A stretch of DNA of 64,000 bases from Chitinophaga arvensicola (GTDB taxonomy: Bacteria > Bacteroidota > Bacteroidia > Chitinophagales > Chitinophagaceae), in assembly GCF_900110835.1 (NCBI RefSeq), contig NZ_FOJG01000001.1:1995022-2059021 (forward strand). The letters are read 5' to 3'. The first letter of the stretch is position 1. Each line of letters opens with the position of its first letter. Both the position numbers and the translations under genes were made by a program. Shown here piece after piece: positions 26,163-35,023 of the stretch. The notes beneath the pieces were generated by a model that saw nothing but the letters and a program-made list of their open reading frames with translations, did not search any database and was not told the DNA's origin.

Positions 26163-27674
26163 TTAAAACCCATAGATCCCGCCATACTTCCCATGCGCAT
26201 ATCCGAGGAAATCTCTGAATGCCAGCGGCTTTCCGGTTACCTTTTCACATAACTCATTCGAAGTGTAAAATCTTCCAAAAGGATGAATATTGGTGCGCAA
26301 CCATTCCAGCAGTGGTTGATAGTTACCACTGGCGATGCTGGCATCCAGGCCGGGTACCTGTTTTTGTGCAGCGGTAAAGAATTGCGCTGCATAGAAGCTG
26401 CCGAGGGAATAAGTCGGGAAATAGCCAAAGCTACCGTGCGACCAGTGAATATCCTGCAATACGCCTTGTACATCATCCGGCACGGTTACGTGCAGGTATT
26501 GACGGTAGTATTCATTCCAGGTTTCTTTCAGGTCTTTAACGGCGATGCTGCCATCGATGAGTCCTTTTTCAATTTCATAACGGATCATGATATGAAAATG
26601 ATAGGTCAGTTCATCCGCTTCGGTGCGGATCAGCGAAGGTTGTACTTTGTTGATTGCTTTATAAAACGCATCCAGGGATACCTGTCCGAGATTTTCGGGA
26701 AAAAGTTGCTGGAGGCGTGGATAGTGATGTTGCCAGAAGATCAGGCTGCGGCCTACGTTATTTTCCCAGAGGCGGGATTGTGATTCGTGTATACCCAGAC
26801 TGGTGGCTTCTCCACAGGGCAGGCCATATTGCTCGGTGGGAAGTCCCTGTTCATAGAGCGCGTGACCGCCTTCATGGATGCAGCTCCAGGTCATGTTGCC
26901 GAAATCATTTTCATCGATGCGGGTGGTAACTCTTACGTCCTGCGGGTTGAAGCTGGTAGTGAAGGGGTGCTCTGAAATGTCCTGGCGACCTGCTTTCAGG
27001 TCGTATCCCATATTTTTCAGGATACCTATACCGAATTTCCATTGGGCATCGCGGTTGTAGTGGAGATGCAGAAAATCTTTATCTACGGGTGGTTGTTGTT
27101 CAATCTGGGCGAGGAGCGGCGACAGGGCAGTTTTCACTTCATTGAAAATAGTATCCAGCATGCCGGTGTTGGCTCCTTTTTCGTATTCGTTCAGCAGGGC
27201 GTTGTAGGGATGGCCTTCATAGCCGAGGATATCTGTTTCCTGCCTTTTCAGTTCAATCATCCGGCCAAGGGCAGGGGCAAAGATGCTGTAATCATTGGCT
27301 TTACGGGCTTTGATCCAGGCATGATAACTTTCGTTGGTAACTTTCGACATTTCCGCCACAAAGGCTGCGGGATATTTCTTATTCTTTTCAAAATCTTCTG
27401 TGGAGAGGAGGATGTTTTTCTGTTCTACCGGATCCAGGGTGGTATTGCCTTTGATGGCCTGGAGAATGTTATCCAGTTCAGGAGCGGTAAACAGTTCATG
27501 GGCGATGGTGCTGAGGGTGGTGATCTGCTGGCCACGGAAACCGGCGCCTTTTTCAGGAAGGTAGGTTTCCTGGTCCCAGCCCAGTACGGCCAGGGCATTT
27601 CTTACGTCTGCAATTTTTTGCATTTTTATTTTGTAATCCGCATATTGTTCTGCTGTAGATTTGCTTCCGGGCAT
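26163..27674 (-). CDS. carboxypeptidase M32 (Taq type)
   Basis: The protein has 503 residues, the standard length of M32 metallocarboxypeptidases. It carries the zinc motif SCIHEGGHALYEQGLP (HExxH near 253). The downstream Glu ligand lies in LGIHESQSRLWENNVGRS near 281, and the family segment IRTEADELTYHFHIMIRYEIE near 334. The opening DVRNALAVLGWDQETYLPEKG is typical. It removes C-terminal residues from peptides in the cytoplasm, in general protein turnover. It is monocistronic, with its own -7 element and terminator. Confidence 0.95.
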   Translation of the reverse strand: MPGSKSTAEQYADYKIKMQKIADVRNALAVLGWDQETYLPEKGAGFRGQQITTLSTIAHELFTAPELDNILQAIKGNTTLDPVEQKNILLSTEDFEKNKKYPAAFVAEMSKVTNESYHAWIKARKANDYSIFAPALGRMIELKRQETDILGYEGHPYNALLNEYEKGANTGMLDTIFNEVKTALSPLLAQIEQQPPVDKDFLHLHYNRDAQWKFGIGILKNMGYDLKAGRQDISEHPFTTSFNPQDVRVTTRIDENDFGNMTWSCIHEGGHALYEQGLPTEQYGLPCGEATSLGIHESQSRLWENNVGRSLIFWQHHYPRLQQLFPENLGQVSLDAFYKAINKVQPSLIRTEADELTYHFHIMIRYEIEKGLIDGSIAVKDLKETWNEYYRQYLHVTVPDDVQGVLQDIHWSHGSFGYFPTYSLGSFYAAQFFTAAQKQVPGLDASIASGNYQPLLEWLRTNIHPFGRFYTSNELCEKVTGKPLAFRDFLGYAHGKYGGIYGF

Positions 27675-27690
27675 AAAATATAATTTTTTG

Positions 27691-27698
27691 CAAATTTA
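27691..27698 (-). promoter_or_regulatory. -7 promoter element TAAATTTG for the M32 gene
   Basis: This exact TAnnTTTG match on the minus strand lies 16 nt before the ATG at 27674. Confidence 0.45.
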
Positions 27699-27733
27699 GT
27701 AGATGCCGGTAAGAACCATTAATTTTTGCAGAT

Positions 27734-28828
27734 ATGAAAATAAAAGAGATCATTCAGGCAATTGAGCAGTTTGCGCCTTTGCAATACCAGGAGAGCTACG
27801 ACAATGCAGGGCTCATTTTCGGTCGGGCCGATGTGGAGGTCACGAATGCTCTACTGACACTGGATGCAACGGAGGCGGTCGTTGATGAGGCCATTGAGAA
27901 GGGTTGTAACCTGGTGATTGCCCATCATCCGATTGTTTTTGGAGGATTGAAAAAGATCAATGGCAACAATTATGTGGAGCGGGTGGCGATTAAGGCCATC
28001 AAGCATGACATAGCGGTGTATGCGGCGCATACCAACCTGGATAACGTACGGAACGGGGTTTGTGCGCAGATGGCGGGCAAGCTGGGACTGGAACAGACCC
28101 GGGTATTACAGCCAAAGAAGGGGTTGCTGAAAAAGTTATTCACATTTGTGCCTTCGGCAGATGTGGAAACGGTAAGGGCTGCTTTGTTTGAAGCGGGCGC
28201 GGGCCATATCGGCAATTATAGCGAATGTAGTTTTAATGCCACCGGCGAGGGCAGCTTTAAGGGGGCGGAAGGCACTGATCCTTATGTAGGTACGCCGGGA
28301 AAAAGACATTTTGAGGCCGAAATAAAGTTAGAAGTAATTTTTCCGGTATATTTGGAAGGTAAAATTTTACAGGCGTTACTGAGCAGCCATCCATATGAAG
28401 AGGTGGCTTATGATGTGGTAAGCCTGGATAATGCTTATCAGCAGGTAGGTTCAGGTCTGGTAGGGATCTTACCGGAAGCGATGGAAGAGCTGGAGTTTCT
28501 GCAGTTTGTAAAGGAGCAGTTCCGGACCGGTTGTGTGAAATATACTCCTTTAAGGGGGCGTTCTGTAAAAAAAGTGGCGTTATGTGGAGGGGCAGGCAGT
28601 TTCCTGTTAAAACAGGCGATTTCGGCTGGTGCAGATGCCTACATATCATCAGATTTCAAATATCACGAATTTTTTGACGCTGATAATCAATTAATTATAG
28701 CAGATGTCGGACATTTTGAGAGTGAGCAGTTCACAGTGGAATTATTTTATCATATATTGACTGAAAAATTCCGTAATTTTGCGCCTCTTAAATCTACGAT
28801 TAAAACAAACCCGGTAAATTATTTATAA
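27734..28828 (+). CDS. Nif3-like dinuclear metal-centre protein
   Basis: The protein has 364 residues, the longer form of the Nif3/YbgI family. The split metal site is visible as CNLVIAHHPIVFGGLKKI near residue 58 (His-His), AAHTNLDNVRNGV near 96 and DVGHFESEQFTVELF near 329 (His and Glu). The middle insert (about 130-230, a PII-like NIF3 domain, FVPSADVETVRAALFEAGAG) is usual in Firmicutes and Bacteroidota members. Homologs are proposed to act as GTP cyclohydrolase-like or nucleotide-hydrolysing enzymes, but the function remains open. It precedes the zinc-ribbon gene by 3 nt, a gene order common in Bacteroidota. Confidence 0.93.
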   Translation: MKIKEIIQAIEQFAPLQYQESYDNAGLIFGRADVEVTNALLTLDATEAVVDEAIEKGCNLVIAHHPIVFGGLKKINGNNYVERVAIKAIKHDIAVYAAHTNLDNVRNGVCAQMAGKLGLEQTRVLQPKKGLLKKLFTFVPSADVETVRAALFEAGAGHIGNYSECSFNATGEGSFKGAEGTDPYVGTPGKRHFEAEIKLEVIFPVYLEGKILQALLSSHPYEEVAYDVVSLDNAYQQVGSGLVGILPEAMEELEFLQFVKEQFRTGCVKYTPLRGRSVKKVALCGGAGSFLLKQAISAGADAYISSDFKYHEFFDADNQLIIADVGHFESEQFTVELFYHILTEKFRNFAPLKSTIKTNPVNYL

Positions 28829-28831
28829 TAC

Positions 28832-29584
28832 ATGGCAACCGTAAAAGAATACTCCGTTGAAGAAAAATTAGCGTCTGTACTCAGATTGCAAAAGATTGAT
28901 TCCAAGCTGGATGGGATCCAGGTGCTGAAAGGGGAGTTGCCGATGGAGGTAAAAGACCTGGAAGACGAGATCGAAGGCTTGAATACACGTCAGTCTCACA
29001 TTGAGAATGAAATGAAAGGTATACAGGACTTTGTTGCCAGCAAGAAAAACGCTATCAAAGAAGCGGAAGCGCTGATCAAGAAGTACGAGAAGCAGCAGGA
29101 TAATGTGAAGAACAACCGTGAGTTTGAAGCCATCACCAAAGAAATGGAGATGCAGGCGCTGGAAATCAAACTGGCAGAGAAGCATATCAAGGATGCTAAC
29201 GAAGAGATCAAAGAGAAGAGCCGCGTCCTGGAAATGGCTAAGAAAGCTGTTGCAGATAAGGAAGCGAACCTGAAGCATAAGAAAGGTGAACTGGAAAAGA
29301 TCATCGGTGAAACAGATAAAGAAGAGAAAGCTTTCTACAAGGAAAGTGAAGAAGCTAAATCAAAGGTAGATCCACGTTTACTGCAGGCTTACGAGAAAAT
29401 CCGTAAGAACTACCGTAACGGTCTGGCTGTGGTAACAGTAGAGCGTGATTCCTGCGGTGGTTGCTTCAATGCGATCCCTCCTCAGCGTCAGGCAGAAATC
29501 CGTCAGCACAAAAAGATCATCGTATGTGAGCACTGTGGCCGTATCCTGGTAGACAACGACCTGGAAGCGACAGTTACCATCTAA
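28832..29584 (+). CDS. coiled-coil zinc-ribbon protein (C4-type)
   Basis: This 250-residue protein is mostly a long charged coiled coil (about 15-180, for example HIKDANEEIKEKSRVLEMA). It ends in a C4 zinc ribbon, DSCGGCFNAIPPQR and IIVCEHCGRILVDND, with two CxxC pairs. The layout matches the C4-type zinc-ribbon family that is found next to Nif3 genes in many bacteria. Its role is unknown, and nucleic-acid or ribosome binding is sometimes suggested for relatives. It lies 3 nt after the Nif3-like gene and ends before a strong terminator. Confidence 0.92.
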   Translation: MATVKEYSVEEKLASVLRLQKIDSKLDGIQVLKGELPMEVKDLEDEIEGLNTRQSHIENEMKGIQDFVASKKNAIKEAEALIKKYEKQQDNVKNNREFEAITKEMEMQALEIKLAEKHIKDANEEIKEKSRVLEMAKKAVADKEANLKHKKGELEKIIGETDKEEKAFYKESEEAKSKVDPRLLQAYEKIRKNYRNGLAVVTVERDSCGGCFNAIPPQRQAEIRQHKKIIVCEHCGRILVDNDLEATVTI

Positions 29585-29611
29585 TATCGCACTGATCACT
29601 TATATTATTAA

Positions 29612-29640
29612 AAGGACATCCTGAGGATGTCCTTTTTTTA
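29612..29640 (+). terminator. intrinsic terminator after the zinc-ribbon gene
   Basis: The 10-bp stem AAGGACATCC / GGATGTCCTT with a TGA loop ends in a T run. Confidence 0.95.
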
Positions 29641-29699
29641 TGTGCCTATGTGCATAAAAAAATATACTAATTTATTTAGTTTTGTTTTACTAATTATAT

Positions 29700-29707
29700 T
29701 AGCTTTG
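29700..29707 (+). promoter_or_regulatory. possible -7 element TAGCTTTG
   Basis: This is an exact TAnnTTTG match with TTTG at 29681-29684 (15-nt gap). The preceding TTGTTTTACTAA also occurs before the element at 2716. It is 160 nt from the ATG at 29867, so the leader would be long. Confidence 0.3.
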
Positions 29708-29866
29708 TGATCATTGCGGTTGCGCAAGTACCTTGCGTAGTAGTTCTTTTATTTTGTGGCAGGGAATTCGCTGAAACAGGTCAACATTTAAAAAATGTGA
29801 AATGTTATTTGGGATTTGGAAGATGATATGAGAGATTTGGCCTTTAATTCTGGAATTTTTCCCCGT

Positions 29867-31354
29867 ATGCGTATTATTTTTTCGTTGTTGTTATTGTTGA
29901 GTGTTGGATTTAACGTGAGCGCCAGGCAGAAGGAATTTGACTTTAATACCCGCTGTGAGCAGGCATATGATGCCATCATGCAGTTGAGGTTAAGTACTGG
30001 CAGGGCTTTGCTGGAGGCAGAGAAAAAAGAGCACCCGGATAACCTGGCGCCTTATTTCCTGGAGAATTACGCGGACTTTTTCCCGCTCTTCTTTAATGAA
30101 GATCCGGCTGAGTACTCCAAAAAAAGGAGTCTGAGGTCTTTCCGGCTCAATAAAATGGCCGAAGGTTCCCCTGACTCTCCCTACTATCTGTACACACAGG
30201 CAGCGATCAAATTTCAATGGGCACTCATCAAAATCAAGTTCGATGAAAAATGGGACGCAACCTGGGAAATCCGGAAAGCTTACATGATGCTGAAAGAAAA
30301 CCAGCAACGGTTTCCCAACTTCGTTCCAAATAACCTGCTGCTGGGAGCCATGCAAACCGTATTCGGCACCATCCCGGAAGGGTATAAGTGGATTACAAAT
30401 ATCCTGGGCCTCAAGGGCAGCATGAAGGAAGGAATGGCGAATGTGAACAAGTTCATTGAGAGCAATGCACCGGAAGCGAAGATGTTCCGGGAAGAATCTT
30501 ACTACTACTATTGCTACCTGATGTTGTTTATTGTGAATAAACCGGAAGAAACGTGGGATTTCCTCCAACGGAAACAGCTGGACACCAAAAACAATTACCT
30601 GTTTGCACTCATGGTAGCCAACCTGTCACTTAATAACCAGAAAGCAGCTACCGGCATAAAAGTATTACAGGAACGCAATGACACTGCGGAATACGCTGAG
30701 ATGCAGTATTTCAATTATGTCATGGGCCTCCTGAAATTAACCCGGCTCGACCCGGATGCACATACCTACCTGGAAAAGTTTGTCAATAACTTCAAAGGCA
30801 AGTTCTATGTGAAAGAATGTTTGCAGCGACTGAGCTGGTATTATTACCTGGAAGGAAACCAGGCCATGGCCGATAAATACCGCGCCATGATCCTGACCAA
30901 AGGCGGACTGGAAACAGATGCAGACAAACAGGCGCTGAAAGAAGCCAAAACCGGCAAGTGGCCCAATCCCTTTTTGCTCAGGGTAAGGTTACTGAGCGAT
31001 GGCGGCTACTTTAACAAAGCCCTGGCTCTGCTGCTGACAAAGAAAGCCGCTGAATTCCCCGCCATGGAAGATAAACTGGAGTATGCCTACCGGCTGGGCC
31101 GCATCTATGACGAAAGCGGACAAGACGATCAGGCCATCGCCATGTACGAAGTAACCGTGAAAGTGGGCGCCAACAGGCCGGAATATTATGCGGCCAGAGC
31201 TTCCCTCCAAATGGGTTACATTTACGAAAAGAGAAATGAAAAAGCCAAAGCCATAGAATGTTATCAGCATTGCCTGAACATGAAAGGCCACGATTATAAA
31301 AATTCCCTTGATCAGCGAGCCAAAGCAGGCATACAGCGGATCAACGGAACCTGA
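29867..31354 (+). CDS. exported TPR-repeat protein, function unknown
   Basis: The protein has 495 residues from the ATG at 29867. That start is chosen because a signal peptide begins there (MRIIFSLLLLLSVGFNVSA), while an upstream in-frame ATG adds 17 polar residues in front of it. The body is helical and low in cysteine, with TPR-like hairpins toward the C-terminus (KLEYAYRLGRIYDESGQDDQ, SLQMGYIYEKRNEKAKAIEC). It resembles Bacteroidota tetratricopeptide proteins thought to act as periplasmic scaffolds. It lies 32 nt before recN, perhaps in the same transcript, though the shared job is unclear. Confidence 0.8.
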   Translation: MRIIFSLLLLLSVGFNVSARQKEFDFNTRCEQAYDAIMQLRLSTGRALLEAEKKEHPDNLAPYFLENYADFFPLFFNEDPAEYSKKRSLRSFRLNKMAEGSPDSPYYLYTQAAIKFQWALIKIKFDEKWDATWEIRKAYMMLKENQQRFPNFVPNNLLLGAMQTVFGTIPEGYKWITNILGLKGSMKEGMANVNKFIESNAPEAKMFREESYYYYCYLMLFIVNKPEETWDFLQRKQLDTKNNYLFALMVANLSLNNQKAATGIKVLQERNDTAEYAEMQYFNYVMGLLKLTRLDPDAHTYLEKFVNNFKGKFYVKECLQRLSWYYYLEGNQAMADKYRAMILTKGGLETDADKQALKEAKTGKWPNPFLLRVRLLSDGGYFNKALALLLTKKAAEFPAMEDKLEYAYRLGRIYDESGQDDQAIAMYEVTVKVGANRPEYYAARASLQMGYIYEKRNEKAKAIECYQHCLNMKGHDYKNSLDQRAKAGIQRINGT

Positions 31355-31386
31355 GCTTTCAACATCATAAAGGAATTTCCTTACTT

Positions 31387-33042
31387 ATGTTACAGCGATT
31401 AACGATCAAGAATTACGCAATTATCGATCACCTGGAAGTTGACTTCTCAGGGAACCTGAATGTGATCACCGGTGAAACCGGCGCAGGTAAATCTATCTTA
31501 CTGGGAGCCCTTTCCCTTATCCTGGGTGAAAGAGCAGATCCCGGTGTACTATTCGATAAAACCGGCAAATGTATCATAGAAGGACTCTTTAAAGTAAAGA
31601 AATCCCAGGTCGCCGCTTTCTTCCAGGAACATGAACTCGACCTGGAAGATCAGCTCATCATCAGAAGAGAAGTAAGCGCCACCGGCAAATCCAGGGCTTT
31701 TGTCAATGATACGCCTGTAAACATCTCCCAGCTGTCTGAACTCAGTGGCTACCTGGTAGACCTGCATCAGCAATTTGATACCCTGGCACTTGGTAATGCC
31801 GATTTCCAGCGGGAGGTCATCGATGCCCTGGTCAACAAGCCGAACGAACTGCAGCAATATCATCAGCTGTTTATTCAGTATCAACAGGTACAGAAAAAAT
31901 ATAAACAACTTCACGATAACCGCGACAACGCCAACAAAGAGCTGGATTACAACCGCTTTCTGCTGGATGAACTCTCGGAAGCCGGCTTCAACGCCAATGA
32001 AATAGAGGACCTGGAAACAGAACTCCAGACCTTGAGCCATGCCGAAGAAATCAAGAATACCCTCAACAGAGTGTATTTTCAGCTGAAAGAAGACGAACAA
32101 CCGATCTTACAACAGTTGAAACAACTGCAATCTTCCCTGCAGGGGCTCGCCGCTTTTCATAAAGACATGCCCGCCCTGTCTGAACGTCTGTTATCCGTGT
32201 ACCTGGAATTACAGGATATCGCCGGAGAAGTGGAAACCATCAATGATCACGTGCAGTACGATGCACAACGCATTGAACTGGTCAATGAAAGAATGGCACT
32301 CGGATACCGCCTGTTTAAAAAACATGCGGTACAAACCACCGGCGAACTGCTGGCCATTAAAGACGAACTGACACAGAAAGTGGACAACGTCCTGAACCTC
32401 GATGAACAACTGGCCTCGCTGGAACTGGAACAGGCCCGCCTGAAAGAAACCCTGGAGAAAGCCGCCGCCATCATTACAGAACAACGCCTGGAGCAGTCTG
32501 CTCCTTTTGAAAAACACGTCAACACCCTACTGGCACAGGTAGGTATGCCTAATGCCCGCCTGAAAGTAGCCATCATAGCTGGCGAACTGAATCCTTACGG
32601 ACAGGACACCATCGACTTCCTCTTTGATGCCAACAAGAGTAACCAGTTTGCACCTGTAGGTAAAGTTGCCTCCGGTGGTGAATTGAGCCGTATCATGCTT
32701 TGCATCAAATCACTGGTAGCCCAGTCCGTAGCGCTGCCTACGCTCATTTTTGATGAAATCGATACCGGTATTTCGGGAGAAGCCGCCCGCCAGGTAGGCG
32801 TTATTCTGAAAGATCTGGCCAAATCACACCAGATCATTGTGATCACCCACCAGCCACAGATTGCCGGAAAAGCGGATGCACACTACTTCGTATACAAAGA
32901 CGCGAAAGCAGATAAAGTAACGACCAGCGTACGTTTGCTGACCAATGAAGAAAGGGTCAACAAGATTGCCCAAATGCTGAGTGGCGAGCGCCCTACAGCA
33001 GCCGCACTCGAGAATGCCCGGGAAATGCTGACAGTGCATTAA
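31387..33042 (+). CDS. recN: DNA repair protein RecN
   Basis: The 551-residue protein is of the SMC-like ABC ATPase type. The N-terminal Walker A is in VITGETGAGKSILLGALSLI near residue 24. Two long coiled-coil arms (about 155-370) surround the middle. The signature VASGGELSRIMLCIKSL near 427 and Walker B TLIFDEIDTGISGEAA near 450 sit in the C-terminal head, followed by the H-loop IVITHQPQIAGKAD. RecN gathers broken DNA ends for RecA-dependent double-strand break repair. Length and motif order are normal. Confidence 0.97.
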   Translation: MLQRLTIKNYAIIDHLEVDFSGNLNVITGETGAGKSILLGALSLILGERADPGVLFDKTGKCIIEGLFKVKKSQVAAFFQEHELDLEDQLIIRREVSATGKSRAFVNDTPVNISQLSELSGYLVDLHQQFDTLALGNADFQREVIDALVNKPNELQQYHQLFIQYQQVQKKYKQLHDNRDNANKELDYNRFLLDELSEAGFNANEIEDLETELQTLSHAEEIKNTLNRVYFQLKEDEQPILQQLKQLQSSLQGLAAFHKDMPALSERLLSVYLELQDIAGEVETINDHVQYDAQRIELVNERMALGYRLFKKHAVQTTGELLAIKDELTQKVDNVLNLDEQLASLELEQARLKETLEKAAAIITEQRLEQSAPFEKHVNTLLAQVGMPNARLKVAIIAGELNPYGQDTIDFLFDANKSNQFAPVGKVASGGELSRIMLCIKSLVAQSVALPTLIFDEIDTGISGEAARQVGVILKDLAKSHQIIVITHQPQIAGKADAHYFVYKDAKADKVTTSVRLLTNEERVNKIAQMLSGERPTAAALENAREMLTVH

Positions 33043-33071
33043 TAACAGCTTTTTTTTTCAACTATAACGAC

Positions 33072-33079
33072 TATTTTTG
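33072..33079 (+). promoter_or_regulatory. -7 promoter element TATTTTTG for fabI
   Basis: This exact TAnnTTTG match ends 21 nt before the ATG at 33101, which also argues against the upstream TTG start at 33077. Confidence 0.5.
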
Positions 33080-33100
33080 CCGAAATTAATTTTTGACCAA

Positions 33101-33913
33101 ATGGCTCATAACTTATTAAAAGGGAAGAAAGGTATCATCTTCGGCGCACTGGACGAAAAATCTATTGCCTGGAGAACTGCACTGCGTTGTGTGGAAGAAG
33201 GCGCTGAAATTGTGCTTACCAATGCCCCTATTGCCCTGCGTATGGGTGAGATCAACAAACTGGCGGAAACCTGCAAAGCACCTGTTATTCCGGCGGATGT
33301 AACCAATATGGACGATCTGGCCAACCTGTTCAACAAATCCATGGAGCACTTTGGTGGCAAGATCGATTTCGTGCTGCACTCTGTAGCAATGGGTATGAAT
33401 ATCCGTAAAGGCAGAAGCTATACTGATCTGGATTACGATTTTAATCACAAAACTTTTGATATCTCTGCGATGTCACTGCACCGCGTATTGCAAACAGCCT
33501 ACAAACTGGATGCACTGAACGAATGGGCTTCCGTAATTGCATTGTCTTATATCGCGTCTCAGCGTGTATTCCCTGACTATGGTGAAATGGCTGATGCCAA
33601 AGCACTCCTGGAATCTATCGCCCGCAGCTTCGGCTACCACTATGGTACTGCTAAGAAAGTGCGCGTAAACACCATCTCCCAGTCTCCTGTTAAAACAACT
33701 GCAGGTGGTGGCGTAAAAGGCTTCGACGGCTTCATGACTTATGCAGATGCTATGAGCCCGCTGGGTAACGCTACTGCTGACGAATGCGCTAACTACGCCG
33801 TAGCCATGTTCTCCGACCTCACCAAAATGGTGACTATGCAGAACCTGTTCCACGATGGTGGTTTCTCCTTCACCGGTGTTTCCAAACCAGTGATCGACCA
33901 GATGGAAAAATAA
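33101..33913 (+). CDS. fabI: enoyl-[acyl-carrier-protein] reductase FabI
   Basis: The 270-residue atypical short-chain dehydrogenase begins HNLLKGKKGIIFGALDEKSIAWRTA, where the Gly-rich turn binds NAD(P)H. The FabI catalytic pair Tyr-x6-Lys is in DYGEMADAKALLES near residue 167, and the substrate loop follows in ISQSPVKTTAGGGVKGFD near 194. It carries out the last reduction in each fatty-acid elongation cycle and is the triclosan target in many bacteria. The ATG at 33101 lies behind a -7 element. The 24-nt upstream extension from a TTG falls in the promoter. Confidence 0.95.
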   Translation: MAHNLLKGKKGIIFGALDEKSIAWRTALRCVEEGAEIVLTNAPIALRMGEINKLAETCKAPVIPADVTNMDDLANLFNKSMEHFGGKIDFVLHSVAMGMNIRKGRSYTDLDYDFNHKTFDISAMSLHRVLQTAYKLDALNEWASVIALSYIASQRVFPDYGEMADAKALLESIARSFGYHYGTAKKVRVNTISQSPVKTTAGGGVKGFDGFMTYADAMSPLGNATADECANYAVAMFSDLTKMVTMQNLFHDGGFSFTGVSKPVIDQMEK

Positions 33914-33919
33914 ATTACA

Positions 33920-33951
33920 GGCTGAATGAAAAGATTTCTTTTCATTCAGCC
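33920..33951. repeat. perfect 15-bp inverted repeat after fabI
   Basis: The arms GGCTGAATGAAAAGA / TCTTTTCATTCAGCC are separated by 2 nt. No T run follows on either strand, so it may protect the mRNA end or bind a protein rather than terminate. Confidence 0.6.
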
Positions 33952-33962
33952 CTGGAAGATAC

Positions 33963-33998
33963 CAAAATAAAAGCCGCTTCCCTTATCAGGAGCGGCTT
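33963..33998 (-). terminator. terminator of the DUF2795 gene
   Basis: The stem AAGCCGCT / AGCGGCTT is followed on the minus strand by TTATTTT, downstream of 34046-34267. Confidence 0.75.
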
Positions 33999-34045
33999 AG
34001 TAATTATTTGTCATAGTTGATGGGAGGCGCTGTCAGCGATAATGG

Positions 34046-34267
34046 CTAATACTCATCCTCATTAAAGAAGAAGTCATCCTGCGACGGATAATCAGACCAG
34101 ATATCTTCAATCCCCTCATAAATTTCTCCCTCATCCTCCAGCTCCTGAAGGTTCTCGATTACTTCGATCGGTGCACCGGAACGAATGGCGTAGTCGATAA
34201 GTTCGTCTTTAGTAGCTGGCCATGGAGCGTCCTCCAGGTATGAAGCTAATTCTAATGTCCAGTACAT
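34046..34267 (-). CDS. DUF2795 domain protein
   Basis: The protein has 73 residues. The pattern LASYLEDAPWPATKDELIDYAIRSGAP, followed by EVIENLQELEDEGEIYEGIEDIW, is the DUF2795 fold, in which a short helical unit resembles a segment of the tubulin-polymerising or DNA-binding helix bundles. The function is unknown. The C-terminus is very acidic and aromatic (SQDDFFFNEDEY). The gene is monocistronic with a -7 element (TACTTTTG) upstream and a terminator downstream, divergent from the LolD-type gene. Confidence 0.85.
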   Translation of the reverse strand: MYWTLELASYLEDAPWPATKDELIDYAIRSGAPIEVIENLQELEDEGEIYEGIEDIWSDYPSQDDFFFNEDEY

Positions 34268-34298
34268 CTTATTAAAATTTTTACTTTTTAATTTTTCG

Positions 34299-34306
34299 CA
34301 AAAGTA
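34299..34306 (-). promoter_or_regulatory. -7 promoter element TACTTTTG
   Basis: This exact TAnnTTTG match on the minus strand lies 31 nt before the ATG of the DUF2795 gene. Confidence 0.45.
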
Positions 34307-34367
34307 TTATTTAATTTGAAATAAACAACTTTTACTATTTTATCGGTTAATTACTTTTCTTTGGGTT

Positions 34368-35018
34368 ATGCTAACCGCTCGCAATGTTACCAAAAATTAT
34401 TCCAAATTACCCATATTAAAAGGGGTGGACATTACTGTCAGTAAGGGGGAGATTGTTACTATCGTTGGTTCCTCCGGAGCCGGCAAGAGTACCCTGCTCC
34501 ATATCCTTGGAACGCTGGATACGCCCACTGATGGCGAAATCTGGCTGAATGATGTCAATCTGACGGGTTTAAAGGGGAACGCCCTGGCGGATTTCCGGAA
34601 CCGTCATATTGGCTTTATTTTCCAGTTCCATCACCTGCTGCCGGAATTCACCGCCCTCGAAAATGTTTGTATTCCTGGCTACATCGCCGGCACCCGGAAA
34701 AGCCAGGTAAAGGAAAAAGCGGTCTTCCTCCTGGAAACACTTGGCCTGAAAGACCGACTGGAGCATAAACCCAATGCCCTTTCCGGTGGAGAACAGCAAA
34801 GAGTAGCCGTGGCCCGCGCGTTGATCAACAACCCGGATGTAGTGATGGCAGACGAACCCACCGGTAACCTCGACTCCCGTAATGCCCGCGAACTACACCA
34901 CCTGTTCATGGAATTGCGCGATAAACTGCAGCAAACCTTTATCATCGTGACTCACAACGAAGAACTGGCCCCCATGAGCGATCGCCAGCTGGTAATGAAG
35001 GACGGGAAAATTATTTAA
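34368..35018 (+). CDS. LolD-like ABC transporter ATP-binding protein
   Basis: The protein has 216 residues. Walker A is [19 protein letters not shown] near residue 33, the Q-loop [12 protein letters not shown] near 85, the signature [16 protein letters not shown] near 137 and Walker [13 protein letters not shown] near 158, with the H-loop IVTHNEELA. The group is the MacB/LolD type, which powers release of lipoproteins from the inner membrane or export by MacB-like permeases. No permease gene is adjacent, as is common for LolD in Bacteroidota. A near-consensus element TTTCTTTG ends 4 nt before the ATG. It converges on the histone-deacetylase-like gene with 5 nt between stops. Confidence 0.9.
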   Translation: MLTARNVTKNYSKLPILKGVDITVSKGEIVTIVGSSGAGKSTLLHILGTLDTPTDGEIWLNDVNLTGLKGNALADFRNRHIGFIFQFHHLLPEFTALENVCIPGYIAGTRKSQVKEKAVFLLETLGLKDRLEHKPNALSGGEQQRVAVARALINNPDVVMADEPTGNLDSRNARELHHLFMELRDKLQQTFIIVTHNEELAPMSDRQLVMKDGKII

Positions 35019-35023
35019 GGAAC

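Noticed and set aside
33077..33100. TTG start for fabI eight codons upstream
   Set aside because: The stretch overlaps the -7 element TATTTTTG. The ATG at 33101 gives the family N-terminus.
33920..33951. Terminator of fabI
   Set aside because: The stem is perfect but is followed by CTGGAAGATACC, with no T run.
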